Shown here: positions 53,469 to 63,273 of the stretch, piece after piece | Layout: each line of letters opens with the position of its first letter | Numbering within the stretch: the first letter of the stretch is position 1 | Origin: Persephonella atlantica | GTDB lineage: Bacteria; Aquificota; Aquificia; Aquificales; Hydrogenothermaceae | DNA length: 64,000 nt | Direction: 5' to 3' | Assembly: GCF_016617615.1 (NCBI RefSeq) | Contig: NZ_JAACYA010000001.1 | Location: 372,001-436,000 of the forward strand | Position numbers and translations under genes: made by a program | Notes under the pieces: generated by a model | The model's input: only the letters and a program-made list of their open reading frames with translations | What the model was told of the DNA's origin: nothing | Databases searched by the model: none

Positions 53469-53574
53469 TACAACCTCTGCTCAGTCTTAATAAATCTGTT
53501 ATATTTTAACATACAGGTGGACAGATATTTCTTTTTTTGAGAGAATTTAATTATATCTGCGGGAGGAGTAAGTT

Positions 53575-54018
53575 ATGGACAGGGAAAAGATGATGGAATT
53601 TAGAAGACTGCTACTGGAGAAAAAGAAGCAGATTTTAGACAGGTACTTAAAGCAGGAAGAGACGATGAAAAAACTGATAGACGAAGGGATAACAATTCCT
53701 GAAGACCTTGAAGATTATGCAAGGATAGATTACACAGAGATTGTTTTAGGGGAGCTTGAAGACATAGAAATAGAAATACTGAGGGAGATAGACAAAGCCC
53801 TTGAGAGAATGAAAGAGGGAAGCTACGGATACTGTGAGGTATGTGGTAAGCCTATTGAGGAAGAAAGGCTGAAGGCTATCCCGTGGACAATACTGTGCAC
53901 AGAGCACGCAGAAGAAGCAGAGAAAAACAGAGATTTTACAGACAGAAGATACAAAGAGTATTTTGACAGGATATCACCTTCTAAGCCACCTGCAACAAAA
54001 GAAGAACACGAGCTTTAA
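53575..54018 (+). CDS. DksA/TraR-family zinc-finger protein
   Basis: 147 residues: N-terminal coiled coil (about 5-80) and a C-terminal finger CEVCGKPI...CTEH. Zinc ligands are Cys87, Cys90, Cys108 and apparently His111, not the four cysteines of DksA. Family members bind the RNA polymerase secondary channel. SD GGGAGGAG. gatA follows after 10 bases. Confidence 0.88.
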   Translation: MDREKMMEFRRLLLEKKKQILDRYLKQEETMKKLIDEGITIPEDLEDYARIDYTEIVLGELEDIEIEILREIDKALERMKEGSYGYCEVCGKPIEEERLKAIPWTILCTEHAEEAEKNRDFTDRRYKEYFDRISPSKPPATKEEHEL

Positions 54019-54028
54019 GGGGTAAGAT

Positions 54029-55486
54029 ATGGAGCTGTGGAGAAAAGGACTGAAAGAGCTTTCAGACCTGATAAGGAAAAAAGAGGTGAAACCTTCAGAA
54101 GTAGTGGAATCTTTTTACGAAAGAACTCAGAAGTTTGAGCCAGAGATAAACAGTTATGTAACAAACCTTATGGAAGAAGCGTTAGAAGAAGCACAGGAAA
54201 AAGATAAACAGCTAACACAGATAGAGGAGATACCTGAGCTTTTTGGTATTCCCATAGCAATAAAAGACAACATATCCACAAAGGGAATAAAAACTACATG
54301 CTCTTCAAAAATCCTTGAAAATTATATTCCCCCTTTTGATGCAACAGTTATAAAAAAACTGAAAGAAAAGGGATACATCATAACAGGTAAGACAAACCTT
54401 GATGAGTTTGCAATGGGTTCATCAACAGAAAACTCTGCATTTTTCCCTACAAAAAATCCATGGGATACAGAGAGGGTTCCGGGAGGTTCTTCTGGTGGTT
54501 CAGCAGCAGCTGTTGGAGCTGGGATAGTTCCTGCAGCTTTAGGTTCTGATACAGGAGGTTCAATAAGACAGCCTGCTGCATTCTGTGGTGTAGTAGGACT
54601 GAAACCTACTTACGGCAGAGTTTCAAGGTATGGTCTTGTGGCATTTGCCTCATCACTTGACCAGATTGGCCCTATCACAAGAACAGTAGAAGATGCAGCA
54701 GTTCTTATGAACATTATATCTGGAAAAGACCCAAAAGATTCAACATCTGCAAGTGAGGAAGTTCCTGACTTTCTCTCTTTTATTGGTAGAGACATAAAAG
54801 GTCTAAAGATAGGTCTGCCTGAAGAGTTTTTCGTTGAGGGTTTAGACAGCCAGATAAAAGAGATGGTGCTCGGCAGTATTAAACAGTTAGAAAAGGAAGG
54901 AGCTGAAGTTATAGAAATATCCATGCCAACAACAAAGTATGCCATTGAGGCTTACTACATCATTGCTCCATCTGAAGCATCATCTAACCTTGCAAGATAC
55001 GACGGTGTGAGATATGGATACAGAACACCTGAATACTCAGACCTTGAGGAAATGTATTCAAAAACGAGGGATGAAGGATTTGGAGCTGAGGTTAAAAGAA
55101 GAATAATGCTGGGAACATACTCCCTCTCTTCAGGTTACTACGATGCCTACTATCTGAAAGCTCAGAAAGTGAGAACACTGATATATCAGGATTTTATGAA
55201 GGCCTTTGAAAAGGTTGATGTTATTATTACGCCAACAACTCCTGATGTTGCTTTCAAAATTGGAGAAAAAGTAAGCGACCCCTTACAGATGTATCTGTCT
55301 GACATATTCACTGTTTCTGTTAACATGGCAGGCGTTCCCGGTATAAGCATCCCCTGTGGATTTAAAGAAGGTCTTCCTGTTGGAATGCAGATTATTGGTA
55401 AGCCTTTTGATGAGGGTACAGTTCTGCAGGTGGCACACTATTACGAAAAGATGAACGACTTTTATAAGAGATTTCCCGGGGAGTGA
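54029..55486 (+). CDS. gatA: Glutamyl-tRNA(Gln) amidotransferase subunit A
   Basis: Amidase subunit producing ammonia for conversion of Glu-tRNA(Gln) (and Asp-tRNA(Asn)) in GatCAB. Catalytic Lys79, cis-Ser154 in GGSSGGSAA and nucleophile Ser178 in DTGGSIR are present; 485 residues. GatB and GatC are elsewhere. The stop lies in the loop of a terminator hairpin. Confidence 0.96.
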   Translation: MELWRKGLKELSDLIRKKEVKPSEVVESFYERTQKFEPEINSYVTNLMEEALEEAQEKDKQLTQIEEIPELFGIPIAIKDNISTKGIKTTCSSKILENYIPPFDATVIKKLKEKGYIITGKTNLDEFAMGSSTENSAFFPTKNPWDTERVPGGSSGGSAAAVGAGIVPAALGSDTGGSIRQPAAFCGVVGLKPTYGRVSRYGLVAFASSLDQIGPITRTVEDAAVLMNIISGKDPKDSTSASEEVPDFLSFIGRDIKGLKIGLPEEFFVEGLDSQIKEMVLGSIKQLEKEGAEVIEISMPTTKYAIEAYYIIAPSEASSNLARYDGVRYGYRTPEYSDLEEMYSKTRDEGFGAEVKRRIMLGTYSLSSGYYDAYYLKAQKVRTLIYQDFMKAFEKVDVIITPTTPDVAFKIGEKVSDPLQMYLSDIFTVSVNMAGVPGISIPCGFKEGLPVGMQIIGKPFDEGTVLQVAHYYEKMNDFYKRFPGE

Positions 55487-55500
55487 TTACTCCCCTTTTA
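55478..55500 (+). terminator. Terminator whose loop is two convergent stop codons
   Basis: GGGGAG, TGATTA, CTCCCC, TTTTA. The six-base loop is exactly the gatA TGA plus the complement of the chemoreceptor TAA. The U-tract favours the + strand; on the minus strand only a hairpin remains. Confidence 0.82.
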
Positions 55501-57136
55501 ATTTAAATTTGTTTACTTCCTCTTTTACCTCTTCAGCTATCTCTGACAGCTGAACTATCTCTTCTTTTATGCTTTCGTTTTTCTGTGTTGTTTTTTCTGA
55601 TATCTGTGTTACATTCTGCAGGTTTTCTGACATCTGCTTTATAGACTCATTCTGATACTTTATGTTATCTGTTATCTGTGTGAGAAGCTCAGACATCTTA
55701 CTGTAGTTTTTGGACATTGTTATGTAACCATTGTCTGTTTTCTCTACAGATTTTGAGGCTTTTGTGATATTATTAAAAATTTCCTCAACCATATCCTGTA
55801 CCTTTTTTGCAAAATCTGAGGTTGTTTCTGCAAGTTTTCTCACCTCATCTGCAACAACAGCAAAACCTCTTCCCGCTTCTCCAGCTCTTGCTGCTTCTAT
55901 CGCTGCATTGAGTGCGAGCATGTTTGTCTGACTTGCTATGTCTATTATGCTTCCTATAGCCTGATTTATATTCTCCCCAGCTTCGTTCAGTCTGTTTATT
56001 GATTCTTTCAGTTCTTCTATATTTTTCTCCCCTTCCTCAATGTTTGCCCTGACTTTATCACCTATCTCCTTCAGCAGTGATGCATTTTCTGATATGGAGC
56101 TTATCTTTTCAGAAATCTCCACAATGGAGTTCTTAATCTGATGTATGTTCCTGTTTTCATACTCAAGATCTTCTGAAACTTCCATAATCTGTTTTGATAC
56201 CTCTTTTAACTGTTCTATTATTCTGGAAAATCCTTCTATGGTCATGCCAAGGGTTATTGAGAGGGCATCAATACTCTTATTTATATTCTGTCTGAGGTTC
56301 TCAAACTCTCCTTCCATTTCAGTATTTATTCTTACAGAAAGGTCAGCATTAGCAAGAGCATCCATAACCCTTTTTATTTCAGAGAAATTTCTGTGGAGTT
56401 TTCCCATAAACGAGTTAAACTCTTTCACTGTATCCCCTGCTTCATCTTTAAGAGTTGTTTCTATCCTTGCAGAAAAATCTCCTCTGATTGCTTTCGACAT
56501 CGCCTCTTTCAGTCTTTCAAATGTATTCACGTACTTTCCAACGAATCTGTACATATAAAATCCTGAGAGAAAAAGAACAAAAGCAGAACCCAGAAGTATT
56601 AGTTTTGTCGTACTTAACGCATAAGACCTTATATCCGATATATCCATAACAACACTCACAGCTCCCAAAACCTCTCCTTTAGAAACTGCGTGGCACATCA
56701 TACAGTTTATTTCTCCTGTGTCTTCCGCTATGTAGGGGATTGTTATCCTGTATTTTACAGAGTTTACATTTTCTACCAGCTCTTTCTGAATTTTTCCTGT
56801 CTTCAGAGCATTTATATCTAACTGGTCTTTTGGTTTCTCATATTTACTACCTTCTCCAAACTGTTTAACTACAGGTTCTCCTCTTACTACCCACAGCTGG
56901 TCAACCTCTTCAATTTTTTTTATCTGATTCAGGAAGTAATCCCTTTTGTCCATAGTTCCTGTCAACATATGAGCTGTCAGTCCATCTCTTACAAGTTGAG
57001 CTATGATTTTCCCTGCTCTTTCTGCATTGTGAACTCCGTAACTACGGAAGCTGAAGGCATTTATTGATATGGTAAAGACAAGTATGATTAATAATATAAG
57101 GAAAAGTCTAAGTATAAACTTTTTCCTGAGACTCAT
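55487..57136 (-). CDS. Methyl-accepting chemotaxis protein with periplasmic haem-c sensor
   Basis: 549-residue chemoreceptor. TM1 about 8-27, periplasmic sensor to about 176 ending in a haem-c motif CMMCH (Cys145, Cys148, His149) of the DUF3365/Tll0287 type, TM2 about 177-197, HAMP about 198-250, and the signalling hairpin [20 protein letters not shown]. Haem suggests sensing of redox state, oxygen or NO. No CheB/CheR-binding pentapeptide at the end. A weak FliA-like element (TAAAAAAT-10 nt-ACCGAATA) lies upstream. Confidence 0.92.
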   Translation of the reverse strand: MSLRKKFILRLFLILLIILVFTISINAFSFRSYGVHNAERAGKIIAQLVRDGLTAHMLTGTMDKRDYFLNQIKKIEEVDQLWVVRGEPVVKQFGEGSKYEKPKDQLDINALKTGKIQKELVENVNSVKYRITIPYIAEDTGEINCMMCHAVSKGEVLGAVSVVMDISDIRSYALSTTKLILLGSAFVLFLSGFYMYRFVGKYVNTFERLKEAMSKAIRGDFSARIETTLKDEAGDTVKEFNSFMGKLHRNFSEIKRVMDALANADLSVRINTEMEGEFENLRQNINKSIDALSITLGMTIEGFSRIIEQLKEVSKQIMEVSEDLEYENRNIHQIKNSIVEISEKISSISENASLLKEIGDKVRANIEEGEKNIEELKESINRLNEAGENINQAIGSIIDIASQTNMLALNAAIEAARAGEAGRGFAVVADEVRKLAETTSDFAKKVQDMVEEIFNNITKASKSVEKTDNGYITMSKNYSKMSELLTQITDNIKYQNESIKQMSENLQNVTQISEKTTQKNESIKEEIVQLSEIAEEVKEEVNKFKLKGE

Positions 57137-57193
57137 ATCACCACCATTCTTAATATTTTATTAATATTTATATTCGGTTAATAATACGATTTT

Positions 57194-58426
57194 TTAAATT
57201 CTCCTTAAAGCCTGTATAGGCTTTACTGTTGATGCTCTGTATGCAGGATATATACCGGATAAAGCTCCTGTAATAAATGATAATAAAAATGAAAAAAATA
57301 CCCATTCCAGTGAAAGCATAGCAGGAAGGGAAAAGAGATGAAATACAGCAAAGGAAAATATACTGCCTGCGAGGACTCCCCCAACACTACCAGATAATGC
57401 TATAAGATTTGCCTCAAGCAGAAACTGAAGCAGAATGTCTGACTTTTTCGCACCTACAGCTCTTCTTATCCCTATCTCCTCTATTCTCTCGTTTACTATA
57501 AGTATCATTATGGAGAGTATTCCAATACCTCCTATAATAAACGATATTGTTGCAGATACACCACCAAGAAGACTGAATATGTGGAGTGCTTCCTTTTCCA
57601 TTCGGAGGTAATCATCAGGAGAAAGTACAGTAAAATCCTCCTTTTCTCCCGGTTTTATGTGGTGTCTTTTTCTCAAAAGCTTACGGATTTTGTTCTTTAC
57701 GTAGTTTATCTTTTCTCTACTGTCTACCTGAACATATATGGTATTAATGTAGTCAACATTTGCTAGTCTTCTCATCGCTGTCTTTAGGGGCGTGTATATC
57801 AAACTGTCCTGGTCTTCTCCTGATACGTCAGTTCCCTTTTCTTCCATCACTCCTATTACCCTGCAGGGAACTCTGAATATCAGGAGAGTTTTTCCTACAG
57901 GTTCCTCATTTCCAAAAAAATCTTTTGCTATCTTGTATCCTAAAACGATAACCTTTTCGCCTGATTTTTCTTCTTTTTCTGAATAAAAGCGTCCTTTCAT
58001 AACTTTTATATTCCTAACTTGTGGATACTCTTTCCCAACACCTATTATCGTGGAAAATATAGTTGTTCCCTCTTTTCTGATAGGATAAGAAATCTGGAAA
58101 GACGGCAGAACTGTTTTTACGTGGTCTATATGCTGTTTTATTGCTAACGCATCTGATATTTTTAATGTTTTTGCAGATGTTATGCTTCTGGAACTTCTTC
58201 TGAATACTCTGACCTTTCCCGCTTTTACTACAACAAGATTTTTCCCAAATTTTTCCACCTCTTGCCTGCTTTTTTCCTGCAGAGAGTTAGATATAGATAC
58301 CATAGAAATAAGAGCAAAAGTACCAAATCCTACACCTAAGACAGAAAGGGCAGACCTCAATCTGTACTCTCTGAATATCCGGACTATTACAGCAATATAA
58401 AGAAACACTTTATGAAGCAGTATCAT
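57194..58426 (-). CDS. MacB-like ABC transporter permease (second of pair)
   Basis: 410 residues: one N-terminal helix, a large periplasmic MacB core domain (about 50-270) and three C-terminal helices of the FtsX domain (with the NERIEEIGIRRAVGAKK coupling loop). No ATPase domain. Overlaps the preceding permease by 4 bases, so the two form a heterodimer candidate; the ATP-binding partner is not in the window. Confidence 0.85.
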   Translation of the reverse strand: MILLHKVFLYIAVIVRIFREYRLRSALSVLGVGFGTFALISMVSISNSLQEKSRQEVEKFGKNLVVVKAGKVRVFRRSSRSITSAKTLKISDALAIKQHIDHVKTVLPSFQISYPIRKEGTTIFSTIIGVGKEYPQVRNIKVMKGRFYSEKEEKSGEKVIVLGYKIAKDFFGNEEPVGKTLLIFRVPCRVIGVMEEKGTDVSGEDQDSLIYTPLKTAMRRLANVDYINTIYVQVDSREKINYVKNKIRKLLRKRHHIKPGEKEDFTVLSPDDYLRMEKEALHIFSLLGGVSATISFIIGGIGILSIMILIVNERIEEIGIRRAVGAKKSDILLQFLLEANLIALSGSVGGVLAGSIFSFAVFHLFSLPAMLSLEWVFFSFLLSFITGALSGIYPAYRASTVKPIQALRRI

Positions 58427-59637
58427 TCTCTTATAGCCTCTATAGGATTAAGTCTTGCAGCCTTTAAGGCTGGATTAAGAACAGAAACTGTCCCAACTAT
58501 CAGAGAAACTAAAACTGCCATAAAAAATGCAACAGGAGAAAACTTTATAGGAAACTGAGCAATATGCGTAAGGATGTTTGCTCCCACAACAGCCAGAATA
58601 AAACCTAAAGCAGCACCAACAACAGATACAATCCATCCCTCCATTAAAAACTGAAGCAGAATGTCCCTTTTTTTTCCACCAACAGCCCTTCTAATTCCTA
58701 TCTCTTTTTTCCTTTCATTCACTGACAGCAAAAATAGATTTGCGAGAACAAAACCTCCAACAGTAAGTGAAATCACAGAAGAAAGACCTAAAAACAGAAC
58801 GAGGGTTCCTGTCAGGTTAACTAAAAATCTTATAATCTCTTTAGGGGAAAGGATAAAAAAGTCGTCTGGCTGGTCTGAGTACAACTTGTGTTTTTCCCTT
58901 AAAAGGTATCTGACATACTCTACAAGGGTTTCCACGTCAGAGCCTTTTTCAAATCTTATCCTGATAGAGTTTACATATCTGAAGTCATGGTTTATTTTAG
59001 ACATAACTGTTGTGTAAGGCATAAGAATTCTATCGTCAAGATTCCTTCCTGTTGGAGTTGTTCCTCTCTTTGACAGAACGCCTAATACTTTACAGGGAAG
59101 TTTATTCACAACAACCATCTTACCGATAGGATCTTCACTGCCAAAAAGCTCTTTTTTTATGTAAATACCTATGACACAAACATTCTTTTTCTGCCTTAGC
59201 TCATCTTTATTAAATAACCTACCCTCTATCAGATACCAGTTCCATGCTTCTTCAAACTGTGTTGAGACACCGTAAACCTTTGTTGTTACAATGTTTCCCC
59301 TGTAATATACCTGTGCATCATCAACATACAGAACAGGCATAATCAGTTTTATCTGGGGAATATTTTTTTTCAGGTACTGGATATCATCCATTGTTAATGT
59401 CTTTTTTCTCTGCCTTATTCCCCTTTCTTCCCTTGAACCACTAAATATAAGAATGCTTTCAGGGCCGAAAACATCTATTATTTCGTACGCTCTGTAATAA
59501 GAACCCTGAACAGAAGCAACAATAACTGTAAGGGAAGCTACACCAAAGGCAATACCCAGAACAGAAAAAAATGTCCTGAGTTTGTAGGCCTTTACTGCAA
59601 CAAATGACTGTTTTAAAAAGTTAAGGAACCTATCCAT
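58423..59637 (-). CDS. MacB-like ABC transporter permease (first of pair)
   Basis: 404 residues with the same MacB core/FtsX layout, including NERKKEIGIRRAVGGKK in the cytoplasmic coupling loop. Start abuts the TonB-like stop; stop overlaps the next permease. Tripartite efflux or lipoprotein-release roles are typical of the superfamily. Confidence 0.85.
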   Translation of the reverse strand: MDRFLNFLKQSFVAVKAYKLRTFFSVLGIAFGVASLTVIVASVQGSYYRAYEIIDVFGPESILIFSGSREERGIRQRKKTLTMDDIQYLKKNIPQIKLIMPVLYVDDAQVYYRGNIVTTKVYGVSTQFEEAWNWYLIEGRLFNKDELRQKKNVCVIGIYIKKELFGSEDPIGKMVVVNKLPCKVLGVLSKRGTTPTGRNLDDRILMPYTTVMSKINHDFRYVNSIRIRFEKGSDVETLVEYVRYLLREKHKLYSDQPDDFFILSPKEIIRFLVNLTGTLVLFLGLSSVISLTVGGFVLANLFLLSVNERKKEIGIRRAVGGKKRDILLQFLMEGWIVSVVGAALGFILAVVGANILTHIAQFPIKFSPVAFFMAVLVSLIVGTVSVLNPALKAARLNPIEAIRE

Positions 59638-60390
59638 CTATTTTGACGCTTTAAATCTAATAGTTGTTACAGCCCACTGCTTCTGATTCTCGCTTATCTC
59701 GTTAAACTTCCAGCTCTGAACGTAATTCTTTATCAAACGGTCAATCTTTTTATTTCCCGTAGTTTCCAAAAGCTGAACCTTATAAACAGTACCATCTTTA
59801 TTAATCCACAGTTTTACCTTCACAGGTGGTGGGGGAATGTTGGTTTTCACAATAGGTGGAGAAGGCCTGTATATCAGTTTCCTACCAACAGCTGTTCCTT
59901 CTGCTCCTCTATCAATTTTTGACAGTTCCGTTCCAAAGGAAGGGTTAAACTCACCCATAGAGGAAGCTCTGAACTCTTTAATCTTCCCCGTTTCAACAGG
60001 AATGTCAGAAAACTCTCCTAAATCTACTTCTTTCTCTGGAAGTGTTAAATCCTTTTCAGGAAGGGATTCCACCTCAGGAAGAACAGGGGTTAATGCAGGG
60101 ACTACTGGAGATTTTGAAATCTTTTTACCTGTAGGTGGGGGAACCTTTTTGCGATTGCCTTTCAGCACCTTTTTCTTCTGAACCTTCCTGTGAGCTAAAC
60201 TTTTTTTCTTTACTGTTTTTTTCACAGGAATGTACCTGACTTTAATCTCTCTCTTCTTTACAGGAGCAACAGATGTTGTGTAAAACTCAAAAAATGCAAG
60301 AAATATCAGGTTGACAACAAACCCAAACAGTAGTGAAATAATAAGTACCTTCTTATTTAAGTAGCTTTTGTTTGGAAAATATAAGTCCAT
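59638..60390 (-). CDS. TonB-like energy-coupling protein
   Basis: 250 residues: one N-terminal membrane helix (about 13-35), a Lys- and Pro-rich periplasmic linker, and a C-terminal TonB-type domain (about 170-249) with IKTNIPPPPVKVKLWINKDG-like and LLETTGNKKIDRL segments. Transcribed with the MacB-like pair. No ExbB/ExbD nearby. No clear SD before ATG. Confidence 0.78.
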   Translation of the reverse strand: MDLYFPNKSYLNKKVLIISLLFGFVVNLIFLAFFEFYTTSVAPVKKREIKVRYIPVKKTVKKKSLAHRKVQKKKVLKGNRKKVPPPTGKKISKSPVVPALTPVLPEVESLPEKDLTLPEKEVDLGEFSDIPVETGKIKEFRASSMGEFNPSFGTELSKIDRGAEGTAVGRKLIYRPSPPIVKTNIPPPPVKVKLWINKDGTVYKVQLLETTGNKKIDRLIKNYVQSWKFNEISENQKQWAVTTIRFKASK

Positions 60391-60430
60391 AGGGTATATT
60401 TTATGTCATTGGCAAAAAGCAGGCAAGGAA

Positions 60431-61429
60431 ATGTTTTTTAAAAGTATATCAGTAATTGGAAGTGGTAGCTGGGGAACAGCTTTAGCTCAGGTTTTCTCAG
60501 AAAAGTTTGAACAGGTTTTTCTGTGGGGAAGGTCTGAAGAGGTTGTTAGTAACATAAATGAAAAAAGGGAAAACATAAAATATCTTAAAGGCATAAAGCT
60601 AAGGGAAAACATACATGCTTCAACAGACCTTAAAAAAGTTTTTAGAGAAAGTGATATTATTGTTGTTGCCGTTCCTACACAGCATATAAGAGATGTACTG
60701 AAAGATATAGACTTCCCTGTAGATAAACCGGTTATATCAGCATCAAAAGGCATTGAGATAGATACTTTAAAGCTTATTTCTGATGTTATTTTTGAAACCC
60801 TGAAGATAGACAGAAAGCTAATATTTGCATTATCAGGACCTTCCTTTGCAAAGGAAGTTGCTCTGGGTCTTCCTACTGCGGTGACTCTTGGTGGAGAGAT
60901 TTCCATTGGAGAGAAGCTACAGATGGCTCTCAACACCCAGAGTTTCAGGCTGTATCTGAACGAAGACATAACAGGTGTTCAGATTGGAGGGGCTGTCAAG
61001 AACGTTATTGCAATTGCTACAGGTGCGAGTGATGGATTGGGACTTGGGAATAACGCAAGGGCTGGTCTTATAACAAGGGGACTGTATGAGATGACAAAGG
61101 TTGCAAAGATTTTTGGAGGAAAACCTCAGACACTTTACGGATTATCTGGAATGGGAGACCTCGTTTTAACAGCAACAGGAGAGCTTTCAAGGAACAGAAA
61201 GTTTGGCTTTTTGATTGGAAAGGGACTGTCTGTTGAAAAGGCTTTAGAGGAAGTAGGGCAGGTTGTTGAAGGTGTAAAGACAGTTAAGGCTCTGAAAAAA
61301 CTGATGGAAAAAAATGATGTTGAACTTCCAATATCTGAAGTTGTTTACAGGGTTGTGTATGAAGGTTTTTCTCCTAAGGAAGCAGTAAAAATTCTTATGA
61401 GCAGGCAGCCTAAAAAAGAGCTTTTATGA
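60431..61429 (+). CDS. gpsA: Glycerol-3-phosphate dehydrogenase [NAD(P)+]
   Basis: Makes sn-glycerol-3-phosphate for phospholipids. Start is ATG 60431 (MFFKSISVIGSGSWG); the ORF extension to 60368 overlaps the divergent gene start and lacks an SD. Rossmann motif GSGSWGTA at about 10-17; Lys in GGAVKNVIAI and RGLYEM complete the active-site set. 332 residues. Confidence 0.95.
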   Translation: MFFKSISVIGSGSWGTALAQVFSEKFEQVFLWGRSEEVVSNINEKRENIKYLKGIKLRENIHASTDLKKVFRESDIIVVAVPTQHIRDVLKDIDFPVDKPVISASKGIEIDTLKLISDVIFETLKIDRKLIFALSGPSFAKEVALGLPTAVTLGGEISIGEKLQMALNTQSFRLYLNEDITGVQIGGAVKNVIAIATGASDGLGLGNNARAGLITRGLYEMTKVAKIFGGKPQTLYGLSGMGDLVLTATGELSRNRKFGFLIGKGLSVEKALEEVGQVVEGVKTVKALKKLMEKNDVELPISEVVYRVVYEGFSPKEAVKILMSRQPKKELL

Positions 61430-61945
61430 TAGATGTTTCCTTGCTATAGAAAACAGAAGGTATGCAATCCCTGAGCCAACGAGAAGGGAAAATATAATAA
61501 TCCCTATAGGCCCATAAGTGATAACCATCTGGATAAGCTCTCTGTCTTTTTTTTCCGTCTCTTTTGCTTCCCTGAGATACTCTTCAAATGTTTTTAATGC
61601 TTTTAGAAGCTCTTTTTCAACGTATCTGTGCTCGTCTTTCAGTGCATCTTCTGTAAGTTTGTACATAACATAGTAATAAATCTCCCTGTTAAAAGTTCCG
61701 GAATATCCTAACTTTTCAAATCCTCTTCTGGGGTCAACAGCCTTGTATGTATCATCAATAGGGTCGTAATATATAAGTCCTATCTGAAGGTCTGGGTATT
61801 TTTCTGTTATTTTACTGTAATACTCTCCTGTTTCTATTTTGTATAGATAGTATGTCAGCCTTCCAACAGCTTCTGCTTTTTCCCTTTCTTCAAAACTACA
61901 ACCAAAAATAATAATAAAGAAAAAAATCAGGAAGAACTTTTTCAT
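61424..61945 (-). CDS. Lipoprotein with C-terminal membrane helix, unknown
   Basis: 173 residues. Lipobox I-F-G-C with Cys16 after a Phe/Ile-rich signal, then a helical domain and a second hydrophobic helix near the C terminus (about 144-166). Double anchoring (lipid plus helix) is uncommon. Overlaps the convergent gpsA stop by 6 bases. Confidence 0.6.
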   Translation of the reverse strand: MKKFFLIFFFIIIFGCSFEEREKAEAVGRLTYYLYKIETGEYYSKITEKYPDLQIGLIYYDPIDDTYKAVDPRRGFEKLGYSGTFNREIYYYVMYKLTEDALKDEHRYVEKELLKALKTFEEYLREAKETEKKDRELIQMVITYGPIGIIIFSLLVGSGIAYLLFSIARKHLS

Positions 61946-61996
61946 CAGATACCTTTACTCTTTTATTTTATAAATATATGCCTAAATTAGAATAAT

Positions 61997-62401
61997 CTAA
62001 ATAGTTTTTATCATTATCTGTGATAAAACTTTAAAGAAGTTCTCAGAAGGAATTATCAGAGAGTCTCTTCTCAAATATCCTGATAGTTCTCTATCCATTC
62101 CTGCCGTAAAGATTATCCTGTCATCCTTTATAACAAAACCTTCATCTAAGGGGACAAGTTTAAGATGATTATTGATATCCGCACGGTCTTTGTAGAAAAA
62201 CACCACTGTTTTTCTGTCGTTTATCGTTAGCTCAACAGTGAGAGGAATATTTGTATCCACAGAAACACCTGATATCTCAACACAGTGGTTATCTATACAG
62301 AACTTTACTTCGTCTATTATCTGTATCTGGAAGTCTGGATAATCCAGCAAAGCAGAAAAAGAATTCCCTATCCTGTTAAAGACGAGATTAACCACTCTCA
62401 C
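61997..62401 (-). CDS. Hypothetical protein of 134 residues
   Basis: Starts with GTG, overlapping the ROK kinase stop by 4 bases, so operonic. Mixed alpha/beta composition, no signal peptide, no membrane helix. No family recognised. Confidence 0.6.
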   Translation of the reverse strand: MRVVNLVFNRIGNSFSALLDYPDFQIQIIDEVKFCIDNHCVEISGVSVDTNIPLTVELTINDRKTVVFFYKDRADINNHLKLVPLDEGFVIKDDRIIFTAGMDRELSGYLRRDSLIIPSENFFKVLSQIMIKTI

Positions 62402-63273
62402 CTGTATAACCTCTCAGATAGAGCCATAGCTCCGAATGCTCCGCTAAATTCTCCAAGCTCAGCTTTTTTTATCTGGCAATCTCTAAATGGAAGGGAGAAT
62501 GCCTTTTCTTTAAGACGTGAAACAGCAAGATCTATAACGGCAGGATAATGCTGAGGAATTCCTCCTCCTATAACAACTGTGTCGGGATTGAATGTGTGCA
62601 GAATGTTCATCAGACCTGTTGAAAGATATTCTGAAAACTCATCTATGGCTTTCATTGCCTCTGTTTTTCCTTCATTGGCAAGGGTTATAATCTCTGTTGA
62701 GGAAAGTTTCTGGTCTGTGAGCATAAAGTATATCCTTTCAAGACCATAAGAAGATACATATGCCTCCAGACAGCCTCTTCTTCCACAGTGGCAGTGCCAC
62801 CCATCAAAGTTAACTGTTGTATGCCCAATCTCCATAGCACTGCCGGAAACACCACTGATAAGGTTTCCTTCTATCACAAGGCCCCCTCCAAGACCTGTTC
62901 CCAGTGTGAGACAGACAAGAATTTTACTGTTTTTGCCTGCCCCATAGCTGTACTCACCAAATGCTGCAGCTGATGCGTCGTTTTCAACAATAACAGGAAT
63001 GTTAAACTCTTTTTGTAAAATCTCTTTTAGGGGCAGACCTTCAACAAAAGGTATATTAGGGGAGTTAGTCAGTTTTTCTGATTTTTTGTCATAAAGTCCT
63101 GCAATACCTATCCCCAAAGCTTTTGGATGAAAGTTTTTTACAATTCTTTTTATCTCATACAGAATACTGTCAACACTTTTTTCTGTCTGGACTTTTCCTT
63201 TTTTTATACTTTTTCCTGCTTTTCCGCAGAATTTTATAAATGTTCCCCCAATATCAATACCTAAAACACTCAT
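62398..63273 (-). CDS. ROK-family sugar kinase (glucokinase-like)
   Basis: 291 residues with ATP-binding DIGGTFIKF at the N terminus and the ROK zinc motif CHCGRRGCLE, preceded by IGHTTV. Glucokinase is the commonest function; N-acetylmannosamine or fructose kinases share the motif. Overlaps the DJ-1/PfpI gene by 4 bases. Confidence 0.9.
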   Translation of the reverse strand: MSVLGIDIGGTFIKFCGKAGKSIKKGKVQTEKSVDSILYEIKRIVKNFHPKALGIGIAGLYDKKSEKLTNSPNIPFVEGLPLKEILQKEFNIPVIVENDASAAAFGEYSYGAGKNSKILVCLTLGTGLGGGLVIEGNLISGVSGSAMEIGHTTVNFDGWHCHCGRRGCLEAYVSSYGLERIYFMLTDQKLSSTEIITLANEGKTEAMKAIDEFSEYLSTGLMNILHTFNPDTVVIGGGIPQHYPAVIDLAVSRLKEKAFSLPFRDCQIKKAELGEFSGAFGAMALSERLYR

